Shown here piece after piece: positions 17,461-26,270 of a DNA stretch of 64,000 bases (its first letter is position 1; every line of letters starts with the position of its first letter). The stretch comes from Niastella koreensis GR20-10 (GTDB lineage: Bacteria > Bacteroidota > Bacteroidia > Chitinophagales > Chitinophagaceae). Under the pieces are notes generated by a model. That model did no database searches and was not told where the DNA came from. It worked only from the letters and a program-made list of their open reading frames with translations. The stretch spans positions 620,001 through 684,000 of the forward strand of contig NC_016609.1 in the NCBI RefSeq assembly GCF_000246855.1. Direction: 5' to 3'. The position numbers and the translations under genes were made by a program.

Positions 17461-17763
17461 ATGAAGACGAATCCGGTTCGCCTGTTGTCTGTATTTGTCC
17501 TGTTGGTACTATCTTTTCTTTCCTGGCAAAAGGGAAGTTGTCAGCAAACCAGTCTCAAACGGCCCAATATCATTTTCATTATGGCCGATGACCATGCCTA
17601 CCAGGCCATCAGCGCCTATGGTTCTACTCTCATCCAAACGCCGAACATAGACAGGATTAGGCGGGAAGGGGTGATCTTCATTCTTCATTTCCTGCCTTTC
17701 ACTTCATCATTCAATATTCGACATTCAATATTTGCATTTGCCTGGTCAACTATCTCTTCTTGA
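17461..17763 (+). pseudogene. Truncated sulfatase (N-terminal fragment)
   Basis: The first 75 residues are a normal sulfatase start: a signal peptide (to about Ser26), then [21 protein letters not shown] with the metal-binding Asp pair, and [12 protein letters not shown]. Just after this, homology stops and the reading frame runs into repeat-type intergenic sequence (TTCAATATTCGACATTCAATA). The catalytic CxPSR motif and about 400 residues are missing. It must be inactive. It is divergent or adjacent to the GntR regulator of the mannoside locus and has the operator motif upstream, so it was probably part of that locus before deletion. Confidence 0.85.
17672..17735. repeat. Inverted-word repeat at sulfatase break
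   Basis: Words CTTCATCATTCAATATTC and CATTCAATATT are the reverse complement of words in the 16480-16520 cluster. They begin right where sulfatase homology ends, suggesting the deletion joined at such a repeat. Confidence 0.55.
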
Positions 17764-18480
17764 CTCAATCGTATACACAAAACTATCCGCTTTATAGTAA
17801 CCTAAATTATACTCAATAGGCCTGTCCCCCTGATCATATACATACCGTTTTCTAAACAGGATGGGACTGCCGGGTTCTACTTCCAGTTTACCGGCAATGA
17901 ATTTGCCGGCGGCTTTGGCGCTGATCTCTTCCTTCGATAAATTGGCCACTACCAGGTAATCCTTCTCCAGGATCTCATATAAGGGGCGTTTGAAATCTTC
18001 TTCACCGGTTAGTCCAACCCGTGGGTGAAAGAACGATACAAAGTATACAAACGGTCCTTCGCGACGGCCGCGCAGTCTTTCCAGTTTCAGCACCTTTTTG
18101 TCGGTACTGATCTCAAAAAAATTAGCCACCGCTTCATCAGGATATACCCAGGTAACGTGCAGCTCGAAATTCTTGATGGGAATGCCCCGGGCCTGCATTT
18201 CCTGCGAAAAGCTCAGCCAGTTCTTCGATTTGGAACTTACCGATGCTTCCGCCACTTTGGTGCCGATGCCCTTCTTACGTATCAACAAACCTTCATATAC
18301 CAGTTTGTTCAGGGCCTGCCGTAAGGTGGTACGGCTGATGGCCAGCTCTTTGGCCAGGTCTACCTCGTTGGGCAGGAACTTGCCATCTGCATACTGAGGG
18401 TCTGCGATCAGGTTCCGCAACAATTCCTCGGCCTGCAGATGAAGTGGTACATGGCTTTTATGATCTATTCGAAGCTTCAT
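17746..18480 (-). CDS. GntR/HutC-type transcriptional regulator
   Basis: About 244 residues from the ATG at 18480; upstream codons are less family-like. The N-terminal winged helix ([32 protein letters not shown]) is a GntR DNA-binding domain. The C-terminal 150 residues are a UTRA ligand domain ([38 protein letters not shown]), placing it in the HutC subfamily, whose ligands are often sugar phosphates. Given its neighbours, the effector is probably a mannose-derived sugar or phosphate. It is divergent from the GH38 remnant and the mannoside genes, and a shared 11-bp motif flanks it. Confidence 0.92.
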   Translation of the reverse strand: MKLRIDHKSHVPLHLQAEELLRNLIADPQYADGKFLPNEVDLAKELAISRTTLRQALNKLVYEGLLIRKKGIGTKVAEASVSSKSKNWLSFSQEMQARGIPIKNFELHVTWVYPDEAVANFFEISTDKKVLKLERLRGRREGPFVYFVSFFHPRVGLTGEEDFKRPLYEILEKDYLVVANLSKEEISAKAAGKFIAGKLEVEPGSPILFRKRYVYDQGDRPIEYNLGYYKADSFVYTIESRRDS

Positions 18481-18549
18481 GCTGGATTGTTTTTTTGAGC
18501 TGGTGCCAACAAAAATAAAAAAAGTTCGTCGCAAAGTAACTATGTTTTA

Positions 18550-18568
18550 ATGTATGTACATATATTTG
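18550..18568 (+). promoter_or_regulatory. Putative GntR operator (site 2) and -7 box
   Basis: ATGTATGTACA (18550-18560), extended to the palindrome TATGTACATA, directly abuts TATATTTG (18561-18568), a consensus -7 element reading to the right. A repressor bound here would block the promoter of the mannoside genes. The -33 match is weak. Confidence 0.6.
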
Positions 18569-18599
18569 ATGCAGGAAATCATGCTGCCATAAACTCTGC

Positions 18600-19772
18600 C
18601 ATTTGAAAAAAGTAAACCTTTTGCACCGCAAGCGGTACGGCATCGTTGGCGGCCGGCCGCCAGGTTACAAGCCAATTACGGATGTCCTGGCCGCCGAACA
18701 TAACTGGGGCGCGCAGGAGCAGGGAACGCCATTGGCAAAAAAAAATAGAAGGTAACAAAGCTGCATATTTTGAAGAAGCAGATAAGATTAGTCAGGAGCT
18801 CATTGCAAAAGCATTGGCGTCTGTAACAACCGAAGGGAGCAACACCATCGCTGTGATCAACACGCTGTCGTGGCCGCGAAATGGATTGGTAGTGTTACCT
18901 GCCGGACAAAGCAACGCAGGCGACCGGGTGGTAGATGAAACCAACAAAGAAGTACCGGCACAACGATTAACCAGTGGAGAACTGGTTTTTCAATCAGCCA
19001 GCATTCCGGCATTGGCGTTAAAAACATATAAAATTACAGCAGGTACATGCAGCATAACAAGCATGCTGAAAGCAGGCGCTTTCTCTTTACAGAATGACAA
19101 GTTATCGCTTACCATCGATGAAAAAACAGGCAGTATAAAAAGCCTGACCGAGGTGAAAGCCAACCGGGAGTTGATTGATACTACAGCAGCTTTTCAATTA
19201 AATAGTTTTAATTATGTACCGGGGGTATGGGATGGGCGCCAAAGCAGCGGCAACAGCATTCCAGCTACGGATATAGCTGTAAAAGTCAAAGAGCAGGGCC
19301 CCCTGATTGTTTCGTTATTGATCACTTCCAAAGCACCAGGCTCTCGTGGCCGGTAAACAATCACTGGGGTACCAATTTCCCTCCTGAACAGGAGGGCATC
19401 ATTACAGAAAGATATGCGATGGTTGTTCATGAAAAATATAATGCAGCAACTGCCAATCGGTTTGGGATGGAACAAAACCGCCCGCTGATAGCAGCGCCCG
19501 TAAAGAGCAATCCTATTCAACAGTCATTGATCTCCCTGGATAATCCCAACGTGGTGATCACGGCATTGAAGGTGAGTGATGATAATCAGGCACTGATCGT
19601 ACGCCTGCGTTCGCTTTCCAACAAAACAGAAAAGATTACATTACGATACCCGGCAACACAACCGAAATCGGTTTTCATTTGTACGCCTGGCGAAACGCCT
19701 TTGCAAAAAAGTACCGGTACTGTTGAAATGCCGCAATACGGCACCGTGAGCCTATGGATGGTGTTTCAGTAA
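18600..19772 (+). pseudogene. Decayed GH38 alpha-mannosidase (C-terminal remnant)
   Basis: The pieces EHNWGAQEQG, IEGNKAAYFEEADKISQ, VINTLSWPRNGLVVLPAG and NNHWGTNFPPEQEGI are in the order found in the C-terminal half of GH38 alpha-mannosidases. The catalytic N-terminal domain is absent. A frameshift lies at an A9 tract (18737-18745). A second break near 19330-19350 joins LLITSKAPG to LSWPVNNHWG, which removes the intervening family residues and changes frame. The two surviving open frames are 18646-19356 and 19227-19772. It cannot make an active enzyme. It is immediately upstream of the isomerase gene. Confidence 0.85.
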
Positions 19773-19821
19773 CCAAGAACATTAAGAATAATTACAAACG
19801 CAGCAATAAAATCTGTAAACT

Positions 19822-21657
19822 ATGTATGAGACTTCGGAGAATGTGGTAGATAAAGAAAAAGGCACAGGTAATAAACGGCGGGTAAGTTCGCAGCCATTAT
19901 TGCCCCAACAGGTTCCCGCTGGTTCAACAGCCGGTGATGGATATAATATGTATCCCTGTCATGGGTTGGGCGCTGATAAAATTTTCAATGGCTACAACTC
20001 CCTGGCCCAATGGATGAGCGGTTATAAACAAATTATAATCGATGGCTATGGTGGTATTTTCTGGAAAGAGGTAAAGCAATGCCTGCACACCGCATTGGAG
20101 GCAAAGGGCGTAAAAGTACATTGGATAGATGTGAGCGGGTGTATGAAAAAAGAATCAACCATCGATGAGATGGTGGCGCCCTTCCTGGGTACCGAAGAAT
20201 CGGTGTGGGGTACGAAGTGTAATTTCAGGCTGAGTGATTTTTTCAATATGAATGAATTGCTTTCACTGGAAACTGCGGCGGATGCTGATATTACCATTGT
20301 GTATGGTACCGGCGCCGCCATGCTCTCCTGGGATGCCCCGGTTGTTTATCTCGATCTGCCAAAGAATGAGATCCAGTACCGCATGCGTGCCGGCAGCATC
20401 ACCAACCTGGGTAGCAAACAGCTTACCCGTTCTTCAAACATGTACAAACGGTTTTATTTTGTTGACTGGGTAGTGCTGAATGAATATAAAAAGAATTTAC
20501 TCCCCAACATCACCGTGATAGGGGATGGCCAATGGAAAGAATCGCTGAACTGGATGCTGGCCGGTTCTCTGCAGGAAGGACTATCGGCAATGAGTAAAAG
20601 CGTCTTCCGGGTACGGCCCTGGTTTGAAGCGGGCGCCTGGGGTGGGCAGTGGATGAAAGAACGCATCAGGGAATTGAATAAAGACGAAGTGAATTATGCC
20701 TGGTCGTTTGAACTGATCGTTCCTGAGAACGGACTGGTGTTTGAAAGTAATGGCAATTTGCTGGAAGTATCCTTCGATTGCCTGATGTTCCAGGAAAACG
20801 ACAATGTGCTCGGCCGGCATGCGGGTTTGTTCGGGTATGAATTCCCGATCCGGTTCGATTTCCTGGATACCTGGGAAGGCGGTAATCTTTCTATTCAATG
20901 TCACCCTACCTTACCATATATCCGTAAAAATTTTGGTGAAACCATCACGCAGGATGAAACCTATTATATTCTCGATTGCAAGGAAGACGCACAGGTATAC
21001 CTGGGTTTCCAGGAGGGCATCGATCCCAAAACTTTCCGCGCCGTACTGGAAAACAGCAAAGCCAACAAACAGGAAGTAGCCATCAATGAATATGTTCAGG
21101 CGCACCAGGCATCTAAACACGACCTGTTTTTAATTCCCAATGGAACGGTGCACAGCGCCGGGGTAAATAACCTCGTTCTTGAAATAAGCGCCACGCCTTA
21201 CATATTTACTTTTAAAATGTACGATTGGCTGCGCTTAGACCTTAACGGCGAACCCCGGGCCATCAACATTGAACATGCTTTCAACAACCTGAACTTTGAA
21301 CGAAAAGGGGAGCAGGTTAAAAAAGAATTAATCTCAAAACAATCGGTGATCGGGCAGGGGAATGACTGGCAATTGGTACATTGCCCTACTCATCCGGCAC
21401 ATTTTTATGATGTGCACCGGATTGAATTCAACACCCGGTTTACGGTTGAAACAAATAATACCTGTCATATATTAATGCTGGTAGAAGGCAGTGCTGTGAC
21501 GGTTGAAACAGGGGATGGGGTTATTACCACATTTAATTATGCCGAAACTTTTGTGATCCCTGCTGCGGCAACCAGCTATACACTCATTAACCGGGGCCCC
21601 GGCGTTGCAAAAGTGGTAAAGGCTTTTTGTAAAGAAAATATAACTGAACTAAAATAA
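19822..21657 (+). CDS. Two-domain class I mannose-6-phosphate isomerase
   Basis: A 611-residue protein. Residues about 260-610 are a class I mannose-6-phosphate isomerase: FEAGAWGGQWMKERI, the zinc-ligand region IQCHPTLPYIRKNFG, LIPNGTVHSAG and the cupin-type C-terminus. It interconverts mannose-6-P and fructose-6-P. Residues 1-250 are an extra domain (IIIDGYGGIFWKEVKQCLHTALEAKG, WIDVSGCMKKES) that resembles a uridine/sugar-kinase-like fold without an obvious P-loop. Enzymes of about 600 residues with such an extension occur in Bacteroidota. Here it receives the product of the neighbouring ROK kinase. Confidence 0.85.
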   Translation: MYETSENVVDKEKGTGNKRRVSSQPLLPQQVPAGSTAGDGYNMYPCHGLGADKIFNGYNSLAQWMSGYKQIIIDGYGGIFWKEVKQCLHTALEAKGVKVHWIDVSGCMKKESTIDEMVAPFLGTEESVWGTKCNFRLSDFFNMNELLSLETAADADITIVYGTGAAMLSWDAPVVYLDLPKNEIQYRMRAGSITNLGSKQLTRSSNMYKRFYFVDWVVLNEYKKNLLPNITVIGDGQWKESLNWMLAGSLQEGLSAMSKSVFRVRPWFEAGAWGGQWMKERIRELNKDEVNYAWSFELIVPENGLVFESNGNLLEVSFDCLMFQENDNVLGRHAGLFGYEFPIRFDFLDTWEGGNLSIQCHPTLPYIRKNFGETITQDETYYILDCKEDAQVYLGFQEGIDPKTFRAVLENSKANKQEVAINEYVQAHQASKHDLFLIPNGTVHSAGVNNLVLEISATPYIFTFKMYDWLRLDLNGEPRAINIEHAFNNLNFERKGEQVKKELISKQSVIGQGNDWQLVHCPTHPAHFYDVHRIEFNTRFTVETNNTCHILMLVEGSAVTVETGDGVITTFNYAETFVIPAAATSYTLINRGPGVAKVVKAFCKENITELK

Positions 21658-21671
21658 TACCAGGAAACACT

Positions 21672-23999
21672 ATGAAAAGATTGTTATTGTTTGTAGCTAT
21701 GAGTAGTTGCGTTATGGGTGCATTTGCTCAGCAGAAAGAACCGGTTGAATATGCCGATCCTTTACTGGGAACTTCTGAATCGCGCTGGATGTTGAACCCC
21801 GCCGCTACCATGCCCTTTGGGATGGTGCAGCTGGCGCCCGATAACCAGGGCGGCGTTTGGAAATCAGGTTATGAGTATACGCTGAATAATATTGGCGGCT
21901 TTAGTCATATCCATTCCTGGACCATGGCCGGCTTATCGGTTATGCCTACTGTTGGGGCATTGAATACGCGCAGAGGCCCTGCTGACGGTCCCACTACCGG
22001 CTGGACTACCGGTTACCGCTCCCGTATTTATAAAGAAACGGAAAAAGCCAGTCCGGGTTATTATGGCGTGAAGCTCATGAACGGTGATATTACTACCGAA
22101 CTCACCAGCACCACCCGTGCGGGTTTCTTCCGTTTTTCTATTCCCGAAGAAGAAGACCTGCACATTCTGCTCGACCTGGATATTCCTTTTGAGAACACCG
22201 CCGAGATCCTGGATGCAAAGATCACCAAAGTGAGCGACCGGGAAATTGAAGGCTATTCAAAACAAAAATGGGCGTGGCAGGAATACGTCGTTCACTTTGT
22301 GGTTCGGTTTAACCGGCCTATTGAAAGCTTTGGCGGCTGGAAGGGCAATCAAACTATAAAAGATGTAAATGAAGTAGCCGGCAAAGGCCGTATGGGCGCA
22401 TTTGCCAACTTCAAAACGAAACAGAACGATGTGTTGTTGATGCAATCAGCTATTTCACTGGTAAGCATAGAAAATGCCCGGTTGAACCTGGAAACAGAAA
22501 TGAACCCTTTCAACTGGAATTTCGATGCGGTAAAAGACAATGCGAAAAAAGTATGGAATACGCTGTTGAGTAAAATACAAATAGAAGGCGGCACCGAAAC
22601 GGATAAAAAGAAATTCTATTCCAACCTGTACCGGTCGTATTGCGCCCGTACTACCTGGAGCGATGTGAACGGCAAGTATGTAGATGTAAATGAAAAGATC
22701 AGGCAGGCCGATTCGCCTGTTTATGGCAGTGATGCCTTATGGAATACTTTCTGGAACCTGAACCAGTTGTGGTCACTGGTAAATCCTGACCTTACCAACA
22801 ACTGGGTGAAGTCGTTACTCGAAATTTATAACACCGGCGGCTGGTTGCCCAAGGGCCCTGCGGGGATAGAGTATTCCGGGATTATGGAAGCTTCGCATGA
22901 AATTCCGCTCATTGTTGGCGCCTATCAAAAAGGTATCCGCAATTATGATGCGGAGAATGCCTTCAAAGCCATGCTGCACCAGCAAACAACGCCAGGTGTG
23001 GTAACGCCCGAAGGTGGCTTTGCGGGCAACAAGTTTTTTGAGTCATACATGAAACTGGGCTACGTGCCCAATGAAGAAGGCCAGGTTTCCAACACGCTCG
23101 AATATGCGTATGACGATTGGTGTGTGTCGCAACTGGCCAAAGCGTTGGGTAAGAAAACCGAATACGAACAATTTATTAAACGGGCCGGCAATTATAAAAA
23201 TGTATTCGATACAGCTACCAGGTACATTCGCATGAAAAATCGCGACGGTTCCTGGGTGAAAGACTGGAGCCCGTATTGCTGTACTTCTTTCAGCGGTCCG
23301 GGGTATTTAGAAGGCAATGCCTGGCAATATAGCTTTTTTAATCCGCACGATGTACAGGGCATTCTGAACCTGATGGGGAAAGATGAATTCAACAATCGCC
23401 TCGAAGAAGGATTTAAAAAATCAACGAAGTTTAATTTCAATGCCGAAGGCGATCTGTATGATCGGGTTCCCATCAACCACGGGAATCAACCCAATATGCA
23501 GGCGGCCTGGTTATTCAATTATTCCGGAAAACCCTGGCTCACGCAAAACTATACGCGCGAGATCATGAACCGGTATTATGGTTCAACCCCCTTACATGGC
23601 TGGCTGGGTGATGAGGACGAAGGACAAATGGGCGCCTGGTATGTGATGGCGGCGATGGGGTTATTTGAAACAGATGGCGGCGCTTCGGTAAAACCATTTT
23701 ATGAGATTGGCAGCCCGATCTTTGAAAAGGTAACCATTGCATTGGACCCCGCTTATTACCCTGGTAAAAGCTTTACCATTGAAGCGCACAATGTATCGGA
23801 TAAGAACCGCTATATACAATCGGCCACATTAGATGGAAAGCCATTGAACAAACCCTGGTTCTATCATTCAGAACTGGTAGATGGCGGCTCGCTGGTATTG
23901 GAAATGGGACCGGAACCCAATATGAACTGGGGCAGCAAACCGGGTGATGCACCACCATCCATGTCGATGCCTGCCGGTTCCAAAAAAATAAAAAAATAA
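21672..23999 (+). CDS. GH92 family alpha-mannosidase (first copy)
   Basis: A 775-residue exported glycosidase with signal MKRLLLFVAMSSCVMGAFA. Family GH92 landmarks are present: DPLLGTSESRWMLNPAATMPFGMVQLAPD near the mature start, GGFSHIHSW, the acid region QVSNTLEYAYDDWC near residue 475, and WLGDEDEGQMGAWYVMAAMG near residue 645 with the catalytic-base Asp pair. GH92 enzymes are Ca2+-dependent exo-alpha-mannosidases that invert configuration, most often acting on alpha-1,2-linkages of N-glycans. The gene is 14 bp after the isomerase gene, in the mannoside operon. Linkage specificity cannot be read here. Confidence 0.93.
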   Translation: MKRLLLFVAMSSCVMGAFAQQKEPVEYADPLLGTSESRWMLNPAATMPFGMVQLAPDNQGGVWKSGYEYTLNNIGGFSHIHSWTMAGLSVMPTVGALNTRRGPADGPTTGWTTGYRSRIYKETEKASPGYYGVKLMNGDITTELTSTTRAGFFRFSIPEEEDLHILLDLDIPFENTAEILDAKITKVSDREIEGYSKQKWAWQEYVVHFVVRFNRPIESFGGWKGNQTIKDVNEVAGKGRMGAFANFKTKQNDVLLMQSAISLVSIENARLNLETEMNPFNWNFDAVKDNAKKVWNTLLSKIQIEGGTETDKKKFYSNLYRSYCARTTWSDVNGKYVDVNEKIRQADSPVYGSDALWNTFWNLNQLWSLVNPDLTNNWVKSLLEIYNTGGWLPKGPAGIEYSGIMEASHEIPLIVGAYQKGIRNYDAENAFKAMLHQQTTPGVVTPEGGFAGNKFFESYMKLGYVPNEEGQVSNTLEYAYDDWCVSQLAKALGKKTEYEQFIKRAGNYKNVFDTATRYIRMKNRDGSWVKDWSPYCCTSFSGPGYLEGNAWQYSFFNPHDVQGILNLMGKDEFNNRLEEGFKKSTKFNFNAEGDLYDRVPINHGNQPNMQAAWLFNYSGKPWLTQNYTREIMNRYYGSTPLHGWLGDEDEGQMGAWYVMAAMGLFETDGGASVKPFYEIGSPIFEKVTIALDPAYYPGKSFTIEAHNVSDKNRYIQSATLDGKPLNKPWFYHSELVDGGSLVLEMGPEPNMNWGSKPGDAPPSMSMPAGSKKIKK

Positions 24000-24023
24000 T
24001 TCAACATAAGAAATGTACCTGCT

Positions 24024-25355
24024 ATGGTAACTAACAATAAAGGCGCTAAGCTTTTTTTAATCACGCTGGTGGCATCGCTGGGCGGGTTGCTGTTTGGGTT
24101 TGATATGGCGGTGGTATCTGGCGTACTGCCTTTATTAAAAGCGCAGTTCTCCCTTTCGGCAGGATTGGAAGGCTGGTTTGTGTCCTCGGCATTGGTAGGG
24201 TGTATTATTGGCGTGGCAGTTTCAGGTGAGCTGAGCGACCGCCTGGGTAGAAAGAAACCATTGATCCTGGCCTCGCTGTTATTTTTATTGTCGGCACTTG
24301 GCTGTTCTATGCTGCCCTCTTTGCCGGGCATTATTGTAGCAAGGGTGATGGGTGGCATTGGCATTGGGCTGGCAAGTAATGTAGTGCCATTATACATTTC
24401 TGAAATTGCGCCCAGCCGCATCCGGGGCCGGTTGGTAACTTATTATCAGTTAGCCGTAACGTTGGGAATACTGGTTGCCTATTTAACCAATGCGGCATTG
24501 CTGAATTATGGAATGGCGCATACCAATGATGCACCAGGTTGGTTGCATACCTTGTTGGTTGATGAAGTATGGCGGGGCATGTTTGCTGTGGGAATAATAC
24601 CCGCAGCCCTGTTCTTTTTTGGTTTATTTATAGTACCTGAAAGTCCGCGTTGGTTAAATCGACAATCTGACAACAAGATCTCATATCGAACGTTGCTGGA
24701 ACCGCAATGGCGCAAAGCACTGATTATAGGCATTCTGTTACCGTTGTTCTCGCAATTCAGCGGCATCAATGCCATCATTTATTATGGGCCCAGTATTTTG
24801 AACAATGCTGGCATTTCGCTCAGCAATTCTCTAATAAGCCAGATCATCTTTGGCGGGGCCAATATGTTGTTCACATTAATTGCCATCTGGAAGGTGGATA
24901 GCCTTGGCCGGCGGCCTTTGTACCTGGTTGGTACAGCGGGTGCCACTATTAGTTTGTTGCTGACCGGCATTTGCTTTTTTGTGGGCGCTACTACCGGTTG
25001 GGCGTTGCTGGTTTGTGTGCTGGCATTCCTGGCTTCTTTTGCCTTCTCCATAGGACCATTGAAGTTTGTGGTGGCGTCAGAAATATTTCCCGGTGCTATC
25101 CGTGGCCGGGCCATGGCCATCAGCATTATGGTGATGTGGATTGCCGATACCATTGTGGGGCAGTTAACACCTATCCTATTAAAAAGCATCGGTACAGCTT
25201 TTACCTTCTGGTTGTTTGCGGGCTTTTGCCTGATCGCTTTTATTACGGTATTTAAATTGTTGCCGGAAACAAAAGGCCGGTCGCTGGAACAGATAGAAAA
25301 AGACTGGAAAAACGAAGAGAAAGAAGATGACCTGTATGTACCCGTTGGCCATTAA
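24024..25355 (+). CDS. MFS sugar porter (D-mannose importer, inferred)
   Basis: A 443-residue sugar-porter family transporter with 12 predicted helices. Signature motifs are FGFDMAVVSGVLP in helix 1, GELSDRLGRKKPL in loop 2-3, PESPRWL at the end of helix 6, QFSGINAIIYYGP in helix 7 and PETKGRSLEQIE after helix 12. The central cytoplasmic loop is unusually short: PESPRWLNRQ passes almost directly into the helix 7 region, so the protein is about 30-50 residues shorter than typical XylE/GalP-type porters. Its place between GH92 and the ROK kinase suggests it brings in free mannose, probably with protons. Confidence 0.9.
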   Translation: MVTNNKGAKLFLITLVASLGGLLFGFDMAVVSGVLPLLKAQFSLSAGLEGWFVSSALVGCIIGVAVSGELSDRLGRKKPLILASLLFLLSALGCSMLPSLPGIIVARVMGGIGIGLASNVVPLYISEIAPSRIRGRLVTYYQLAVTLGILVAYLTNAALLNYGMAHTNDAPGWLHTLLVDEVWRGMFAVGIIPAALFFFGLFIVPESPRWLNRQSDNKISYRTLLEPQWRKALIIGILLPLFSQFSGINAIIYYGPSILNNAGISLSNSLISQIIFGGANMLFTLIAIWKVDSLGRRPLYLVGTAGATISLLLTGICFFVGATTGWALLVCVLAFLASFAFSIGPLKFVVASEIFPGAIRGRAMAISIMVMWIADTIVGQLTPILLKSIGTAFTFWLFAGFCLIAFITVFKLLPETKGRSLEQIEKDWKNEEKEDDLYVPVGH

Positions 25356-25367
25356 ACAAATAATGAA

Positions 25368-26246
25368 ATGACAAACCCTTCCATTGTTATAGGTGCAGAT
25401 ATCGGCGGATCACACATCACCGCCGCGCAGGTTGATTTGACCAGTCATCAATTGATCACTTCTTCGCTGGTGCGGTTGCCGGTGAACTCAATGGCAACCG
25501 CACAGGAAGTAATTACAACCTGGGCGCAGGGCATTAAACAGGCCATGCAACAACAACGGTTTGAAAAGATCTGTCTGGCAATGCCGGGTCCCTTCGACTA
25601 TGAAGCAGGCATTTGCCTTATCAGCGATCAAAACAAATACCCGTTGTTATATGGGCTGAACGTAAAGGAATTACTGGCGCCGGTATTGGAGGTGACCACC
25701 AATGATATTCACATAAACAACGACGCCGCCTGTTTTTTGCAGGGCGAGGTATTTAGTGGCAAGGTGAAAGGTTATCAGCATGCGGTGAGCGTTACCCTGG
25801 GCACCGGATTGGGAACGGCTATTTATGAAAATGGAGCAGCCAGGAGCGCTGATCGCTGGAATATGCCTTTGCTTGATAGCATGGCAGAAGAATATTTGAG
25901 CACCCGCTGGTTTGTAAAACAATATGCAGCCGTCACCGGTGAACAGATCCATGGAGTTCGGGAACTGGCTGCACAGGCTTTGTCGAACAACCTGGTAAAA
26001 GGTTTGTTTGCGGAGTTTGGCAAGAACCTGGCAGTCTTTTTAAACCGGTTTTTGGATGAAACGGGTGCAAAGGCCGTGGTTATTGGCGGGAATATCACCC
26101 AGTCGTACCCGCTGTTTAAAAATGCATTGTTAGCGGGCATGGAAAGCCGTCATGCCGATGTGTTCATCACCACCTCGGTACTGGGCGAACTGGCTGCCGT
26201 ACTGGGCGCCGGAAGTTTTTGTTGTCAGCAACCCAACTTTATTTAA
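25368..26246 (+). CDS. ROK family sugar kinase
   Basis: A 292-residue cytoplasmic kinase. GADIGGSHITAAQVDL (near residue 8) is the ATP-binding phosphate-1 motif, LAMPGPFDYEAGICL, INNDAACFLQGE and TLGTGLGTAIYENG are ROK sugar-binding and catalytic landmarks (catalytic Asp in NNDA). The family's usual Cys-rich zinc motif (CxCGxxGC) is not seen, so zinc binding is not supported. It would phosphorylate a hexose, inferred to be mannose, handing mannose-6-P to the isomerase. Stop codon of the MFS gene is 12 bp upstream, consistent with one operon. Confidence 0.88.
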   Translation: MTNPSIVIGADIGGSHITAAQVDLTSHQLITSSLVRLPVNSMATAQEVITTWAQGIKQAMQQQRFEKICLAMPGPFDYEAGICLISDQNKYPLLYGLNVKELLAPVLEVTTNDIHINNDAACFLQGEVFSGKVKGYQHAVSVTLGTGLGTAIYENGAARSADRWNMPLLDSMAEEYLSTRWFVKQYAAVTGEQIHGVRELAAQALSNNLVKGLFAEFGKNLAVFLNRFLDETGAKAVVIGGNITQSYPLFKNALLAGMESRHADVFITTSVLGELAAVLGAGSFCCQQPNFI

Positions 26247-26270
26247 GACCTATTCAAAAAAACAAGCGTT

